Source: Epiperipatus broadwayi
Lineage: Eukaryota; Onychophora; Udeonychophora; Euonychophora; Peripatidae
Reading direction: 5' to 3'
Length of the DNA: 64,000 nucleotides
Assembly: GCA_028023455.1 (NCBI GenBank)
Contig: JAQFVV010012405.1
Location: 9,877,923 to 9,941,922, forward strand
Below, piece after piece: positions 12,141 to 23,035 of the stretch (the first letter of the stretch is position 1; each line of letters starts with the position of its first letter). The notes below the pieces were generated by a model, which was given only the letters and a program-made list of their open reading frames with translations, was not told the DNA's origin and ran no database searches. A program made the translations under genes and the position numbers.

Positions 12141-14040
12141 CTGTCCAGTCTTACAAATTATACTATTTAATATTTTATCACATATTTATTTATTGACTGT
12201 TGATATTTTAGCTTTTCTAACTGTGTTTCTTTTTCTTTTAGTTTCATCTGTTATTTTCCTTTGTGTGATTTTTATTACTAGATTGTTATATTCATCACAT
12301 TATACAATTTATTGGTTATATTCTACTGCGTCTCCCAATATACATAATTGTTATATTTATTTCTATTTTTTAAGTGTTATATAATTCATGATTTTGAACC
12401 AAAACTATTTCATCAGCTGCTGTATGTTTTATTATTTATTTTTTGTTTTTTGACATTTCTGTTTCATTTTAATCTCTTATTTGGATTTAATATTTATGAG
12501 ATTTGTTTCTCAGTATTATTTTTATAACGTTTTAAGCTTTCGTGTTCTGTGATCTTAGGAGTAAATCAAACTATAATCAACAGCGAGCATGTATTTTCTT
12601 TTACATTCTTAACTACTCTTCCTTGAATTCTATAAAATAATAAATTTAAATAATTCAGTGTTTAAGATGCAGAAGAAATAGACAACGTCAAGAAATTAGT
12701 TGGTCAACTTGGATTGATGATGATTTTTCAACATCCATTTACAAGCTGATAAATATTGAAAAGCGAAATTGATTGACTATGGATAAACTAACTAAAATTA
12801 TTCCAGATGTATTTGAAAAAAAAAATCAAATACACGAGGGGGAGGGGTGGAGGATACCCGATTTTACTTTGGATTTAAACCCCGTTTATGATCATGGCAT
12901 GTTATTAAAACAACCAAATTGTAAAAACTGTATATATAGTTTATAAAGTTTTTAATTATTTAATAAAATTATTTTTTTATGGTCATAACTTTTTTCCTCT
13001 CTATTATTTGGAAATATTTTAATCAAATATATTTTAAAGGAAATTAATAAAATATCTGAAAACACAATGGTATGATAACCGTTCAATGAAATGAATTGTT
13101 CAAAGCGGAAGCGCTCCTATTTAAATAACTTTGCTCTTCATTAATTATAAAAAGAGTGTCATTAAACAAGGTTTAATAAGTCATCCGTGTATTTTTTAAT
13201 ATAAAACCCTCTTACGGATGAAAATATTATAACAATTAGCTTCTCTGAGATTTTCTTTTTTTATTACTATTATTAATTTTTAATCTTTTTTTATTTTATT
13301 GTAATTTGCTATTACAATATATTTTTAATCCAATTAATATGCTTTTACGTAATGATTTTGGGGATATAATTCTATTATTTAACTATAATATTATAACTAA
13401 CGATAATATTAAGTATTATTATTATTATAGGTGCATTTAGATGGACATTGATTTTCAAGTAATTCCCCCCCCCCCAGCACAATTAAAAATAACGATGTCT
13501 TAATATTGATATAAAGAAAAGAAATTCTAATGGCTTTATTGCTCAATTCGAGCGCTAGAATCATCGGGACTTCCCGATTCATAACTGTACCAAACGGCTT
13601 TGAATAGTGTTGATATGACGGTAATTAATAAAGATAATGTTGTACTACATTGTGTGCAATATATACATTAAAAATCAAACTATATAGAACTTATACAATA
13701 ACAGAAGTAATAAACTTTATCAACGCAGATTAAAAATTAAACCACTTTCATGTGCCACTGACATCTCAATATGAATGATAGTTTAGGCAATGATATTTGT
13801 TAGGTTAAATGTCACACCATTAGATATGTTCTCACGGCTCATTTAAATGGGACGGCAATTTAAATTTTCAAATTGGAGCTAATATCTACTGATTTTAAGT
13901 ACCTTGTAAACAGACAACTGAAAATCAGATACATATGATAATCAAATTATGTAAAATTAATAACATATAATAGTTGAAATGACAAACATTATTTTCAAAC
14001 ACTAGCCAAATAATATTAGAACGTATTACATTGAAAATAA
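12141..14040. other. AT-rich DNA, no gene recognised
   Basis: This contains a G-rich tract at 12837-12857 (four G runs separated by one or two bases) and a run of eleven Cs near 13466-13476. The hydrophobic 82-codon frame at 12136-12384 is built from T-rich sequence and has no supporting motif. Confidence 0.5.
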
Positions 14041-14042
14041 AA

Positions 14043-14315
14043 TGCACCACTCCAGTTATAGCATAGATATTAGGAAGAAAATATTAATAAGTTATATATG
14101 AAAACAAAATGAAATTTAAAAATGGCATGGATGACATGAAGAAAGATATAGATCTTACATTAATATTTACAACATTTGGAAGTAAAATTTATCATTTCAA
14201 TTATAATACAGATATTGGTAAGAAAACCCTTGCAAGGTACATATGTATATAAGAAATGAAAGCAAAACAAGATAAAAGAGTGGCATGCAAGAATGTGAAG
14301 AATGACATAGATATT
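14043..14315. repeat. Diverged tandem duplication of ~150 bp
   Basis: 14043-14155 and 14190-14315 align in order: a (C/T)A(G/A)TTATA(G/A)..ATAGATATT(A/G)G block, then GTATATAAGAAATGAAA(A/G)CAAAA-like sequence, then GGCATG..GAATG....GAA.GA.ATAGAT. Identity is moderate, so the duplication is old. No coding sequence is apparent. Confidence 0.5.
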
Positions 14316-15537
14316 TCCAATGATGTTTTTTTTAAGAAGGTGAACACTAAAACATAGTATATATTTCAATATAAGGCAAAAGCTATAATTAATAGATGGC
14401 AAAATTATATATAGCTATTATACTTTAGGTTTTTAATTAATATTGACACCAGGCTCACCAACCATATATTAGAAGAGAAATTTGCATTTTTTATTTTTAC
14501 AATCAGTATGTCATCATTTGTTTGACCAATCTAGATTTCACTGGCACTTTTATCCTCTAGCCAAGAATGACTACATATCTATTTACCAGCTATGTTTGAA
14601 TTTATACCTGAATTGGCTATGGAAGATCTAATTGCAAAAAAAATAAGCTTCTTGTAACATAAAAAAATATAAAAATTCACCTTATTGGTTGAGTGCCAGA
14701 TCATGGATATAGCAAATAAATGTACTGAATATTATGACAGAAGGCAATTTTCAAATATCGAAGTCATAAGTATCTAACCTTTTTATTGATTATTTTACTA
14801 TACATAGGCTTTGATTTAATCAATCTACAGCGATCTTGTTTTATATATAGGTGTATTTATTTTCTAATAATTTAGTACTCTGTGAAATTTCTTAACTACC
14901 AGTACAAAGAAATTTGAATTCTATATTGATTAGTAATTTCTTGAAAACGGTGAAAAATTTTTAAATGTATACAAAAGAAGTGAAATAAGATATAAACAAT
15001 GTAGATATATGCATAGAGCTAGCATATTATGACTCTGTTATTAGCAACTACTAAATATATGAATAATTTAACAGTACTAAAAGATAACTATAAATGTAAA
15101 TCTTCCCAGAAATTATTATTCTATCAGTAATGAAGAATCCTGCATTTTAGTATACTTTTATTATTTTATTTTACATTCTGTGCATTAAGTATTTATCAGA
15201 CTGACCTAAATTATCCTAGGATCGTTATATTATACTTAATAATAGCAAGTTATGCATTTACTAATTAAAAGGCTAGGACCCAATTAATTAAAATAAATAT
15301 GCACAAACTTTGTTATTATAACTTAATATATCTCCATATTAGAATGGATTCAAACCTCAAATATTACTCATTGTTCAATGGATGCATTTATCACACATTC
15401 AGTATTCTTTATTATTGCCTAGTAATTGTTCATCTATAACAGTGGAAAAGATAACAAACTATTGCTCCTAATGACTGTATGCAATTAAATTTACTATGAT
15501 AAGAATTTAAGCCTTCCATGGATTTCCAAAAGTATGG
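14316..15537. other. AT-rich DNA, nothing recognised
   Basis: I see no repeat pair, RNA gene or domain-bearing frame here. Confidence 0.5.
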
Positions 15538-15703
<166 letters not shown>

Positions 15704-16384
15704 GAATGCAATCTACATGTTTAACAATACACACATACATGATACAATTTAATTTGATATATGTACCTATTTAAATATTAACAAAAATATAAATAGCAAA
15801 AAATAAAATAATTATTTACAGAAAGATTCTATAGAAAGAAATCTGAAAACAAAAATTTACAGAAAGACCATACGACTAATTGGGAGATGATTCATAATGA
15901 TTCCCAAATAGGTGGCATACTTGTAAAATTTATAAATTCAAAATTCTGATTTTCTAATTTTTTATTGCTTTTTATATTACGATTTTCAAACTGTGGTTTA
16001 TTGAAATGGTAATAGGGAGATGAAGTCTCAGAAATTCTACTGAATATTTTACTTCTTATAAATCAGTTAAACATTATTTCTGAAACTCATTCTATTTGCA
16101 TACTGGCAATGCGTTATATATTTACATTTAAAAAAATTAAAATACACATAACAATAAAATATACTTAATAATATGTAATGAAAACAATATTCTATTTATA
16201 CTATGATTTTATATCTGTTTGTATTGTTTTTACACACCTTGAATTACTATAAGATAAAATGTAAGACAACTTTTGTTTTTATCACATGATTATATCACAT
16301 GACTCTAGCTTATGCATTGATATTCATCAATATTTATTTTAAGCCAATAAAAATCACATGATCACCATCTCCTATGCTTGCTCA

Positions 16385-16790
16385 TAACTGTATCAAAACA
16401 GGAAAAACTCTCTATACATATTGCCACTCAGTGCAAGCCAGTGTAATCAATGGATGCCGGAAGGCTTGTGCATAAATATAATGCCTACTCATCCAGTATC
16501 CCCAGCCTAGTTTCTGGCTTGTGGCCTTCATCAGTGAAGAGTTAAGCAGAGATAAAAGGTGTTTGCTGGAGGGTTGCATTAGATCCTAAGATCTAGGTAC
16601 AGTGCTCTCAGAACCAAGGCTCATCACTGATGAAGGTCACAAAACAGAAACTGGTCTGGAGGATATTGGATAAGTAGGCACTAGATAGGGATTTTATGCA
16701 CAAGCCTTCTGGCATCCATTGATTACTCTGGCTTGCACTGAGTGGCAATAGTATACAGAGTTTTGTCTGTTTTGAGCAATATTATTTTTC
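16385..16790. mobile_element. Fold-back element, copy 1 (FB family)
   Basis: The left arm (about 16396-16530) and right arm (about 16620-16785) are inverted copies. The left runs CACTCAGTGCAAGCCAG.GTAATCAATGGATGCC through TCATCCA.TATCC. The right runs back through GGATATTGGAT, GGCATCCATTGATTAC and GGCTTGCACTGAGTGGCA. The arms flank a short centre holding a GATCCTAAGATCTAGGT block. Related paired copies lie at 43275-43500, 54010-54690 and 56395-57115. No ORF or transposase is visible. The outer sequence (CACATGATCACCATCT...) recurs at the other copies. Confidence 0.75.
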
Positions 16791-16799
16791 TTTCATCAT

Positions 16800-16925
16800 T
16801 GCAATGTCAAGATAAGCCATAGTAATTAATAGATGACAGTTAGGGATTTAATAAACTCTTGTCATTCTGGCTTTATTCGTTACTAAAGCTTATATTAAGT
16901 GACACAGCAGTGGTGGAAAAAGCTG
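16800..16925. repeat. Flank shared with the fold-back copy at 54 kb
   Basis: TACTAAAGCTTA.......GTGACA.AG..GTGG on this side resembles 54890-54940 beside another fold-back copy. Either the element is larger than its palindromic part, or both copies insert into the same older repeat. Confidence 0.45.
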
Positions 16926-17004
16926 CTGAACTTTTTTTCCTCTGCTGAGAACATCATCTCTATTGTTCCTATTTAAGTAAATGTTAGTCTAGTTCAACTT
17001 TTTA

Positions 17005-17590
17005 TTGTTACATTTTCATTTACCATTGTCAAAGTCCCTCCACTCGCAACTTTGACACCATCCATTTCAGATAAATACACTAATGATTATTACTAATGAT
17101 TTTCGAAACTAGAGACTATCTCTAACACAGATATAAACTTTAAACCTTAGTTAAAGATTAATATATCTGATTTTTTGATTTTACACACACGTAGTTACTC
17201 ACTTTTCTCTGTCCCGTATGTAACATCTTTATAGATATAATAAACACCTCCACCCTTTCCCCATTCTTTTCAAATTCATATAAATAAAGATACAATAAAA
17301 GACAAATGACCCCCAAGATGCATTTCGTGCTGAACCAGCAGTCATCAGTTGGCCCAGGTTACTATCTCTCATATATATATCTTTATTATATGCAAAGTAT
17401 TTATCTAGAGTAAATTGTTACATTTTCATTTACCATTGTCAAACTCTCTCCACTCACAACTTTGACGCCATCCATTTCAGATAAATACACTAATGATTAT
17501 TACTAATCATTTTCGAAACTAGAGATTATCTCTAGCACATATATAAACTTTAAACCTCAGTTAAAGATTAATATATCTGATTTTTAAAAA
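17005..17590. repeat. Direct duplication, ~170-bp copies with a 410-bp period
   Basis: 17005-17180 and 17415-17590 are nearly identical, from TTGTTACATTTTCATTTACC to TTAATATATCTGATTTTT, and differ at scattered bases. The intervening 235 bp occurs once. No gene is apparent. A duplicated segment with a single-copy spacer suits either unequal exchange or two insertions of one repeat. Confidence 0.8.
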
Positions 17591-18133
17591 ATTTTACGGA
17601 GTCATTCACCTTTCTCTAAATAAAACTGTATGATAATTTAAGAAAAAACACATAAATATTCAAATAGTTTAATACTCAGGAGTTCATAGAGGAAACCCGG
17701 AAGTGATTCATAAAACTTGAACTTCAAAATGCCATTCTATGCTTCTTCAGTACACGCAGAACTGTTCATGAGTATCAACTTTTTCCAAAAGCAAATTGAA
17801 TAAGTAGAAAATGATATAATCCATATATCATTAATATATTTTGTTCAAACGTAATTTATTCCAGTGTCTCAAATTTTGAGTTACAATGTCCCTTATTCCA
17901 TGGGCAAAAAAACACCCCTAGGATAAAAGTGTTAAGTTTTTTTTTTATTTCTACTGTCAATTCATAAGATAAAAAAATTCTAACTGTTGACTATAATTAT
18001 TTATGCTTTTATATAAATTCTAAATTGCCTGGTAAAAATCTATTAAGTTTAAAAGACATTTTAAAATTTTAACAAAATATTTCTTTAAAATTATATTATA
18101 AAAGATCACTAATTTTTCCCCCCCTGTGTCATA

Positions 18134-18212
18134 GCATCGGCCAGAACGCGAACCCGCTAACGCGGAACAACTGCTTGTTAGGCAGATGTGCTGACCTCTC
18201 GACCACCAACGC
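18134..18212 (-). tRNA. tRNA-Val(AAC)-like sequence, probable pseudogene or SINE head
   Basis: On the minus strand this 79-nt segment begins GCGTTGG and ends CCGATGC, which pair as a 7-bp acceptor stem with two G-U wobbles. The D-arm region has GAGAGGTCAGCA (A-box-like). The anticodon arm is CTGC-CTAACAA-GCAG, giving a 7-base loop with anticodon AAC (valine). GGGTTCGCG supplies a B-box-like T arm, but the T stem pairs poorly, so it is more likely a pseudogene or the head of a tRNA-derived SINE than a working tRNA. No CCA is encoded. The minus-strand 68-codon ORF over it is a shadow. Confidence 0.45.
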
Positions 18213-18324
18213 TTGACAAAGATCAAATCACTAATTTAAGTGCAAGTTAAATGTATAGGTGTATTAATAAAAAATATTTTTCCTCTTTGGAGAAAAAACT
18301 GATCTACTAAACTTCACCCTCGTG

Positions 18325-18378
18325 TCTATTCCTTTTCAGTGGATTATTGTTTCTCCAAAGTGGATTATTGTTTCTCCA
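18325..18378. repeat. Short tandem duplication (~25 bp)
   Basis: GTGGATTATTGTTTCTCCA occurs twice in tandem, with a few bases between the copies. Confidence 0.8.
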
Positions 18379-18964
18379 CGTTTCTCGACCAGATATCAAA
18401 AGGTAATCACCTCCAGAAAATGCATAAAAGCTGTTATGTATATTGAAAGTGCAAATATTCAAAATATAGTTTAGCTACTTAAGACTGCCAAATCAAGATA
18501 TGCTTTTAAAAATATCTTTAAACAATTAAAAAAATATAGTATAAAACTGGGCTTCTTTTGGGATTATGAACAAATTTCTTTTTTTAAATGCGTTTGAAGC
18601 TTTATCAATAGATTCAGGACAACACATAGTCATTGACCTCAGCTGCATCATAAAATGCATTTGATAGTGTTAATCTCTGTAAATTGGATCAAATATAAAT
18701 CATGAAATCCATAACTGTCAAATATATGGATACAATCAGAGAAATTGTAAGATTAGTAATTCTATTTCTTTGTTGAAATTTCCATAGGGTATTTTATTAT
18801 ATTTTGTAGTGATTCCATTTCAAAAACATGGTCTTTAAGAACTTTCTAAAATTACTAAAGACAGGAAAACTAGAAATTTAATTTTTCAAAATATTCTCTA
18901 ATAGAAAAATTCAAGATGTACTAATGTAGTATATACAAATTTTTTACAGAACAATCTAGTAGAG

Positions 18965-19332
18965 CAGAGGTCCCCAACCTTTTTGCACTTAAGAGCACAT
19001 TCTATAATACCGGCCAGGTGACAGGCACCATTTATTTTTTCAATGTAAATTTATAGTTGGATATTGTTAATAATACACATAATGTACAAAAAAATATTTA
19101 TTTCAAAAATAAAATTTTAACATATAATTAACGTTTATATTTTTATGCTGTAAAAGTATAGTATGCCCTACAATTTGATTACAATATAATACAATAATTT
19201 ATAAGAAATTTTAAAAATTAAATTTATTTGTATCAGATAAATAATTTTTTATCGCTTTCAGATAGCAGCAGGCACACATAAAGTTGTCTGTGGGCACCAT
19301 GGTGCCCACAGGTATAGAGTTGGGGACCCCTG
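18965..19332. mobile_element. hAT-type MITE with perfect 8-bp target site duplication
   Basis: The element begins CAGAGGTCCCCAACC and ends with the inverted match TTGGGGACCCCTG. It is flanked by the 8-bp direct repeat TAGTAGAG at 18957-18964 and 19333-19340. CAG-starting inverted termini with 8-bp duplications are diagnostic of the hAT superfamily. At 368 bp with an A/T-rich centre and no transposase it is non-autonomous. A subterminal palindrome (GGGCACCATGGTGCCC) lies near the right end. The perfect duplication suggests a comparatively recent insertion. Confidence 0.9.
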
Positions 19333-19346
19333 TAGTAGAGATTCTT

Positions 19347-19625
19347 TTTTTCACACATTTTAAACAGTAGTCTTCCTGAAATTAGTCCAGGGATATTGAT
19401 AAAAAAGCATTAGATAAGGACTTTGATGCATAAACCCTCTAGCATACATTTATGGTTATGGCTTGCACTAGATGACTATTTTTTTCATACATTTTATTTA
19501 ACATTTTAAACAGTAGCCTTCCTGAAATTAGTCCTGGGATATTGATAAAGCATTAGATAAGGACTTTGATGCATAAACCCTCTAGCATACATTTATGGTT
19601 ATGGCTTGCACTAGATGACATTATT
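19347..19625. repeat. Two tandem half-copies of the FB family
   Basis: A ~125-bp segment (CATTAGATAAGGACTTTGATG ... GGTTATGGCTTGCACTAGATGA) occurs twice with a ~144-bp period. It resembles the right arm of the fold-back elements (CACTAGATA.GGATTTTATGCA...GGCTTGCACTGAGTGG), here in the same orientation twice rather than inverted. Confidence 0.7.
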
Positions 19626-19896
19626 TTATGAAGAAAGTTACTATTTTAACAGATTGCATGGTCATATGATATTTTAATTATTTAAAGTTAGCGTAGTAAA
19701 AAAATTAGTTTTTTAGAACTAAAAGTATAGTACATGGTGTACATATTATTTCTGCATTCAATGCATATTTGCAGCAATTAGAGACTATAGTTCGTTTATC
19801 TTGCTATATCTTGGAACACTAATATCTCCTTGATTTATTATACTGAATTTGTTTTAAAAATTAATTAGAGTTTCTTTTGGTATTATTGTTAAATAC

Positions 19897-20040
19897 AGGG
19901 TTTGACAACTACAGGCTCATGGACCATATCCAGCCTGCAAGAGATTTTTGTCTAGCCATCCAACTTGACAACTGGATACCAATTGTCTGGACGTTAGATA
20001 ACTATTAGCCAATGGTTAGATATCAGTGTACTGGTAAATG
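19897..20040 (+). mobile_element. Left end of a second hAT-like element
   Basis: CAGGGTTTGACAACTACAGG followed by GGACCATATCCAGCCTGC resembles the well-known hAT terminus CAGGGGT(T/C)GGCAAACTA..GCCC. I could not find the matching inverted right end before element B starts, so it is truncated or its other end has decayed. Confidence 0.5.
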
Positions 20041-20518
20041 TTTAATAAAACATTTATTCAGAATTATTAAATCTTATCACATTACTCTATCTGCAGATAC
20101 ATTTGTTTTGATTGTTCGTTTGTTTTCATTGTTCATTATTTCTCCCTACTGATTTTCTTTTTCTTTTTTTTACCAGAAGTTCTTTTTTTAAACAAAGGCC
20201 TTTGTTTACAACAATTATGTGCTATTATGAGATGGTGATCATGTGATGTTTAGTGGTTTAAGTTCTTTTTTTCTGAGAAAAAACATAACACATGGATACT
20301 AAGAAAAGAAAGGTAGATCTTGAATGCTGAAATTCTAATGGTTGGCCATTTAGCTATTTTTTAATTGAGAACTTTGAGAAATGTATTTGTTTGATTTGTC
20401 AAGATACAATTGCTATGAATAAATTTCTAATATTAATTGATATTATGAAATGTGACATAATCATACAACAATTTCACTGGAAAAACATGAGAAGATAAAG
20501 GTGTATGGCTGAGAACTC

Positions 20519-21125
20519 TTCCTTATCTGATCAGATTGAGTATGCATTGCCACTGATCAATATGTAAACATGTGGACAACCAATGCATAAACATGGCCAA
20601 TGGTAAAAACAAGTATGGCCAATGTCTAAACATGTGTATCAATCCTACTATTGGTTAGGCTCTCTGAATCCATGTTTATCAATCCTACTATTGGTTAGGC
20701 TCACTGAATCCGGTTCCTTCCAATAAGTAAGGGATCTGGCAATAAATAGTCAGCCTTTTTGAAGGCAAGTCAGAAAATGCCTGTTTAATGTGAGTAACTG
20801 AATGTGCTCTCCATTGAAACTACTTCCAAAAGTGAAGGTGTAGTCACTAATCAATATGTCTAAGCAGTGAGGCAAGTTCATGTTGGGGCTGGCAGCTGCT
20901 ATGACTATGGCAGACTTGAGGCAAGCTGTCTTGTACAGCTGGAAGTGTTAAGACTATATCTCACAAGGCAAGCTAATATATACAGCTGGAAGTGAGTCCA
21001 GCATTTGGCATGACTAGCATAGTATTAACTACATTTATCTATGCACAACTGTACTTATTATATGTTCCTATTTTTTTGATATTACTGTTGGTATGGGTCT
21101 GAACCCTGCAATTCAGCCAAACACA
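20519..21125 (+). repeat. 5' LTR of element B
   Basis: It aligns along its length with 27032-27606. The first ~44 bp present in the 3' LTR and in the related LTR at 46716 (starting TGTCA.ATCT) are not recognisable here, so the 5' edge is truncated or replaced. It contains a 40-bp tandem duplication at 20633-20712 (AATCCTACTATTGGTTAGGC twice) that the 3' LTR lacks, so the duplication arose after insertion. Confidence 0.85.
20740..20749 (+). promoter_or_regulatory. TATA-like element in the 5' LTR
   Basis: AATAAATAGTCAG occurs at the equivalent place in the 3' LTR (about 27229), in the LTR at 46716 (AATAAATAATCAGCC) and, as ATAAATAGTCAA, in the minus-strand LTR at 48.3-48.6 kb. Conservation among four otherwise diverged LTRs supports it as the core promoter. 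Confidence 0.5.
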
Positions 21126-21131
21126 ATAGAT

Positions 21132-21150
21132 TTGGCACATTCAGACAAAT
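21132..21150 (+). promoter_or_regulatory. Primer-binding-site candidate of element B
   Basis: TTGGCACATTCAGAC starts about 7 bp after the LTR end. The related copy at 48029 has TTGGCACAGTCTGAC. The TGG start, complementary to a tRNA CCA end, is as expected. I did not assign the tRNA. Confidence 0.5.
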
Positions 21151-22335
21151 GGAAGATTTTTTCTCAATTGACTGAAAAAATAGATTAATATATGAGTAGC
21201 AGTTAAATACATTCGTATTAGAAATCACTATTCTGCCTGAATAAAAATTAGATTTGGCAGTTTGAAAAAATATGCAAGTGCAAAGCAAATAGATTCATCG
21301 TATTTACAAATCAGTGATAAAATATAACACTTAGATCTATTCAAATGAAAAACAGATTCAGTAGAGATAAAAAAAAATTCCCCATTGACTAAAAAATAGT
21401 ATAAAATACACCAATTCCAATAGATTTAGCTAGAAAAATAAAAATAAATACGCGACGGTGGCTCAAGACATTCCATCGTATTTATGTTACTGTGATTATT
21501 AAAATCACTTAGATCTGTTCGAATGAAAAATTGACCACAAATGTATAGGCATGTCAATTAAAAGCTTCAACCAATAATGAGAGCTTTATTCACAACAAAG
21601 TGACAGAACTCACCCAAGTGGATTGTTAGCTTTATCACTATCAAATTTTTTTAGACAGTTACAAAACATAGCTGTCAAAAAAGTGTGTAATAGGTCGGCT
21701 CATCCTTTGCATATGTATGTATAAATAGATTATTCTCCTGTACATGAGGGGTCAGAATGACTAATATGTCAACATGGGTAGGATGACAACTTTGGCAATA
21801 ATAAAGGCTTTGAATGTTCCAAAATCATATTTTCAATGAAATGGAAGGCTGAAGAGTTGTGAGTTGGAATAGTTTGAAGCCTGCCCATTAAAGTATGAGG
21901 ATTGGCTATCTTAATATAAAGCTGAGCACTGATTATATATATATATATATATGTGGGGATAGTAATATAGACCAACTGAGCACTGATTATATATATATAT
22001 ATATATATGGGGATAGTAATCTAGACCAACTGATGATTGCTGGTTTAGCATGAAATACATATATTGGTGATTATTTATCTTTTCAACATGTGTGTGATCA
22101 AGTGGGTCAGCAATACGAGATGGCACTGAGAGTAGTGGGTCATGTGAAAGTCTGATTTTGAATCCCGCATATAAAACATAGCTGTAAAACTTAAAATTAC
22201 TAGTGGTAACTTGAGAAAAAAAATCAATTGTAGAACAGCTACAAACAGTAGTTGTAAAAAAAATTATGAGTGGTAACTCACAAAAAATAAAAATTGGTAG
22301 TATTTCTCTCATGAGTTAAAAAGGAAAATAAATAA
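21151..22335 (+). other. 5' leader of element B
   Basis: This untranslated leader lies between PBS and gag. It includes a 54-bp tandem duplication (units starting TGAGCACTGATTATAT at 21923 and 21977, each with an AT run and GGGGATAGTAAT). Sequence homologous to 21815-22090 recurs at about 29453-29680. The minus-strand 133-codon ORF here reads the AT runs as codons and has no domain. Confidence 0.6.
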
Positions 22336-22432
22336 ATGGCTAATTCTATTGGCTCCATGGAAAATTGGTAGTATTTCTCTCATGAGTTAAAGAGGAAAAT
22401 AAATAAATGGCTAATTCTATTGGCTCCATGGA
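22291..22432 (+). repeat. 71-bp tandem duplication spanning the gag start
   Basis: Units at 22291-22361 and 22362-22432 differ at about one base. Each contains the ATG (22336 and 22407) with which gag begins, so the gag initiation region is present twice. Confidence 0.85.
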
Positions 22433-23035
22433 AGCTTTTGACCCAGCTCATCTTGAGAGCTGGTCAAGCTATAAAGAGCGATTAATATTTTACCCACAGG
22501 TTAACCAGATTATGAAACCTGATATAAAATTAGCCACATTAACAACCATAATTAGCTGACTTAGATTTTGACAATATAACTCTCACAGATAACTATCCCC
22601 CCAAACCTTGACAATAATGCAGAGATGTTATTTCAATCTCTGCATCCAAGATCAGGGAGAAAAGCTAGAGAGTTTGCAATGAAAATCTGAACATTGGCGT
22701 AAAAGTGTGAATTCAAAGATTTCCTGAATGAAGCACTTTGTCATCGTTTTATTTGCAGGGCATAAACAATAATAACCTGTGGCTCAAACAGGCAAACCTT
22801 TTACAAACACTGGATTAGTCAAACATTCAGTCAGTTCAGATAATTCAGCATCAAATAGTTTAATGCATTGCTGTAGGTGCATACATATGCTTGCCCCACT
22901 ACACAACATGTATATTTTGCAAGTGAGTCAGACAAATAAAGGATGCATGTCTGAAATTAAAAAGACAGACAGCCAGTATGAAAAACCCCTTCTAAAAAAC
23001 AGTAAAGGCAATTATAAAAAAAACAAACAAAGGGG
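22407..23035 (+). pseudogene. gag remnant of element B
   Basis: From the ATG at 22407 the frame reads MANSIGSMEAFDPAHLESW and then a SYKERLIFY block, matching the start of gypsy-family Gag proteins (F....E.W..Y..R...Y), and stops with TGA at 22558-22560. Later pieces fit Gag in other frames: an FKDFLNEALCHRFICR stretch near 22711-22758 corresponds to the conserved L.E.L.DRF+.G capsid block. A CCRC (Cys-x2-Cys) at 22869-22880 corresponds to the start of a nucleocapsid zinc knuckle, whose remaining His/Cys ligands are degraded. The product would be a structural capsid protein, and it is not functional here. Confidence 0.65.

Noticed and set aside
12136-12384. 82-residue hydrophobic protein with apparent membrane segments
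   Set aside because: T-rich DNA always gives Phe/Leu/Ile-rich frames. No start context, homologous motif or second exon was evident.
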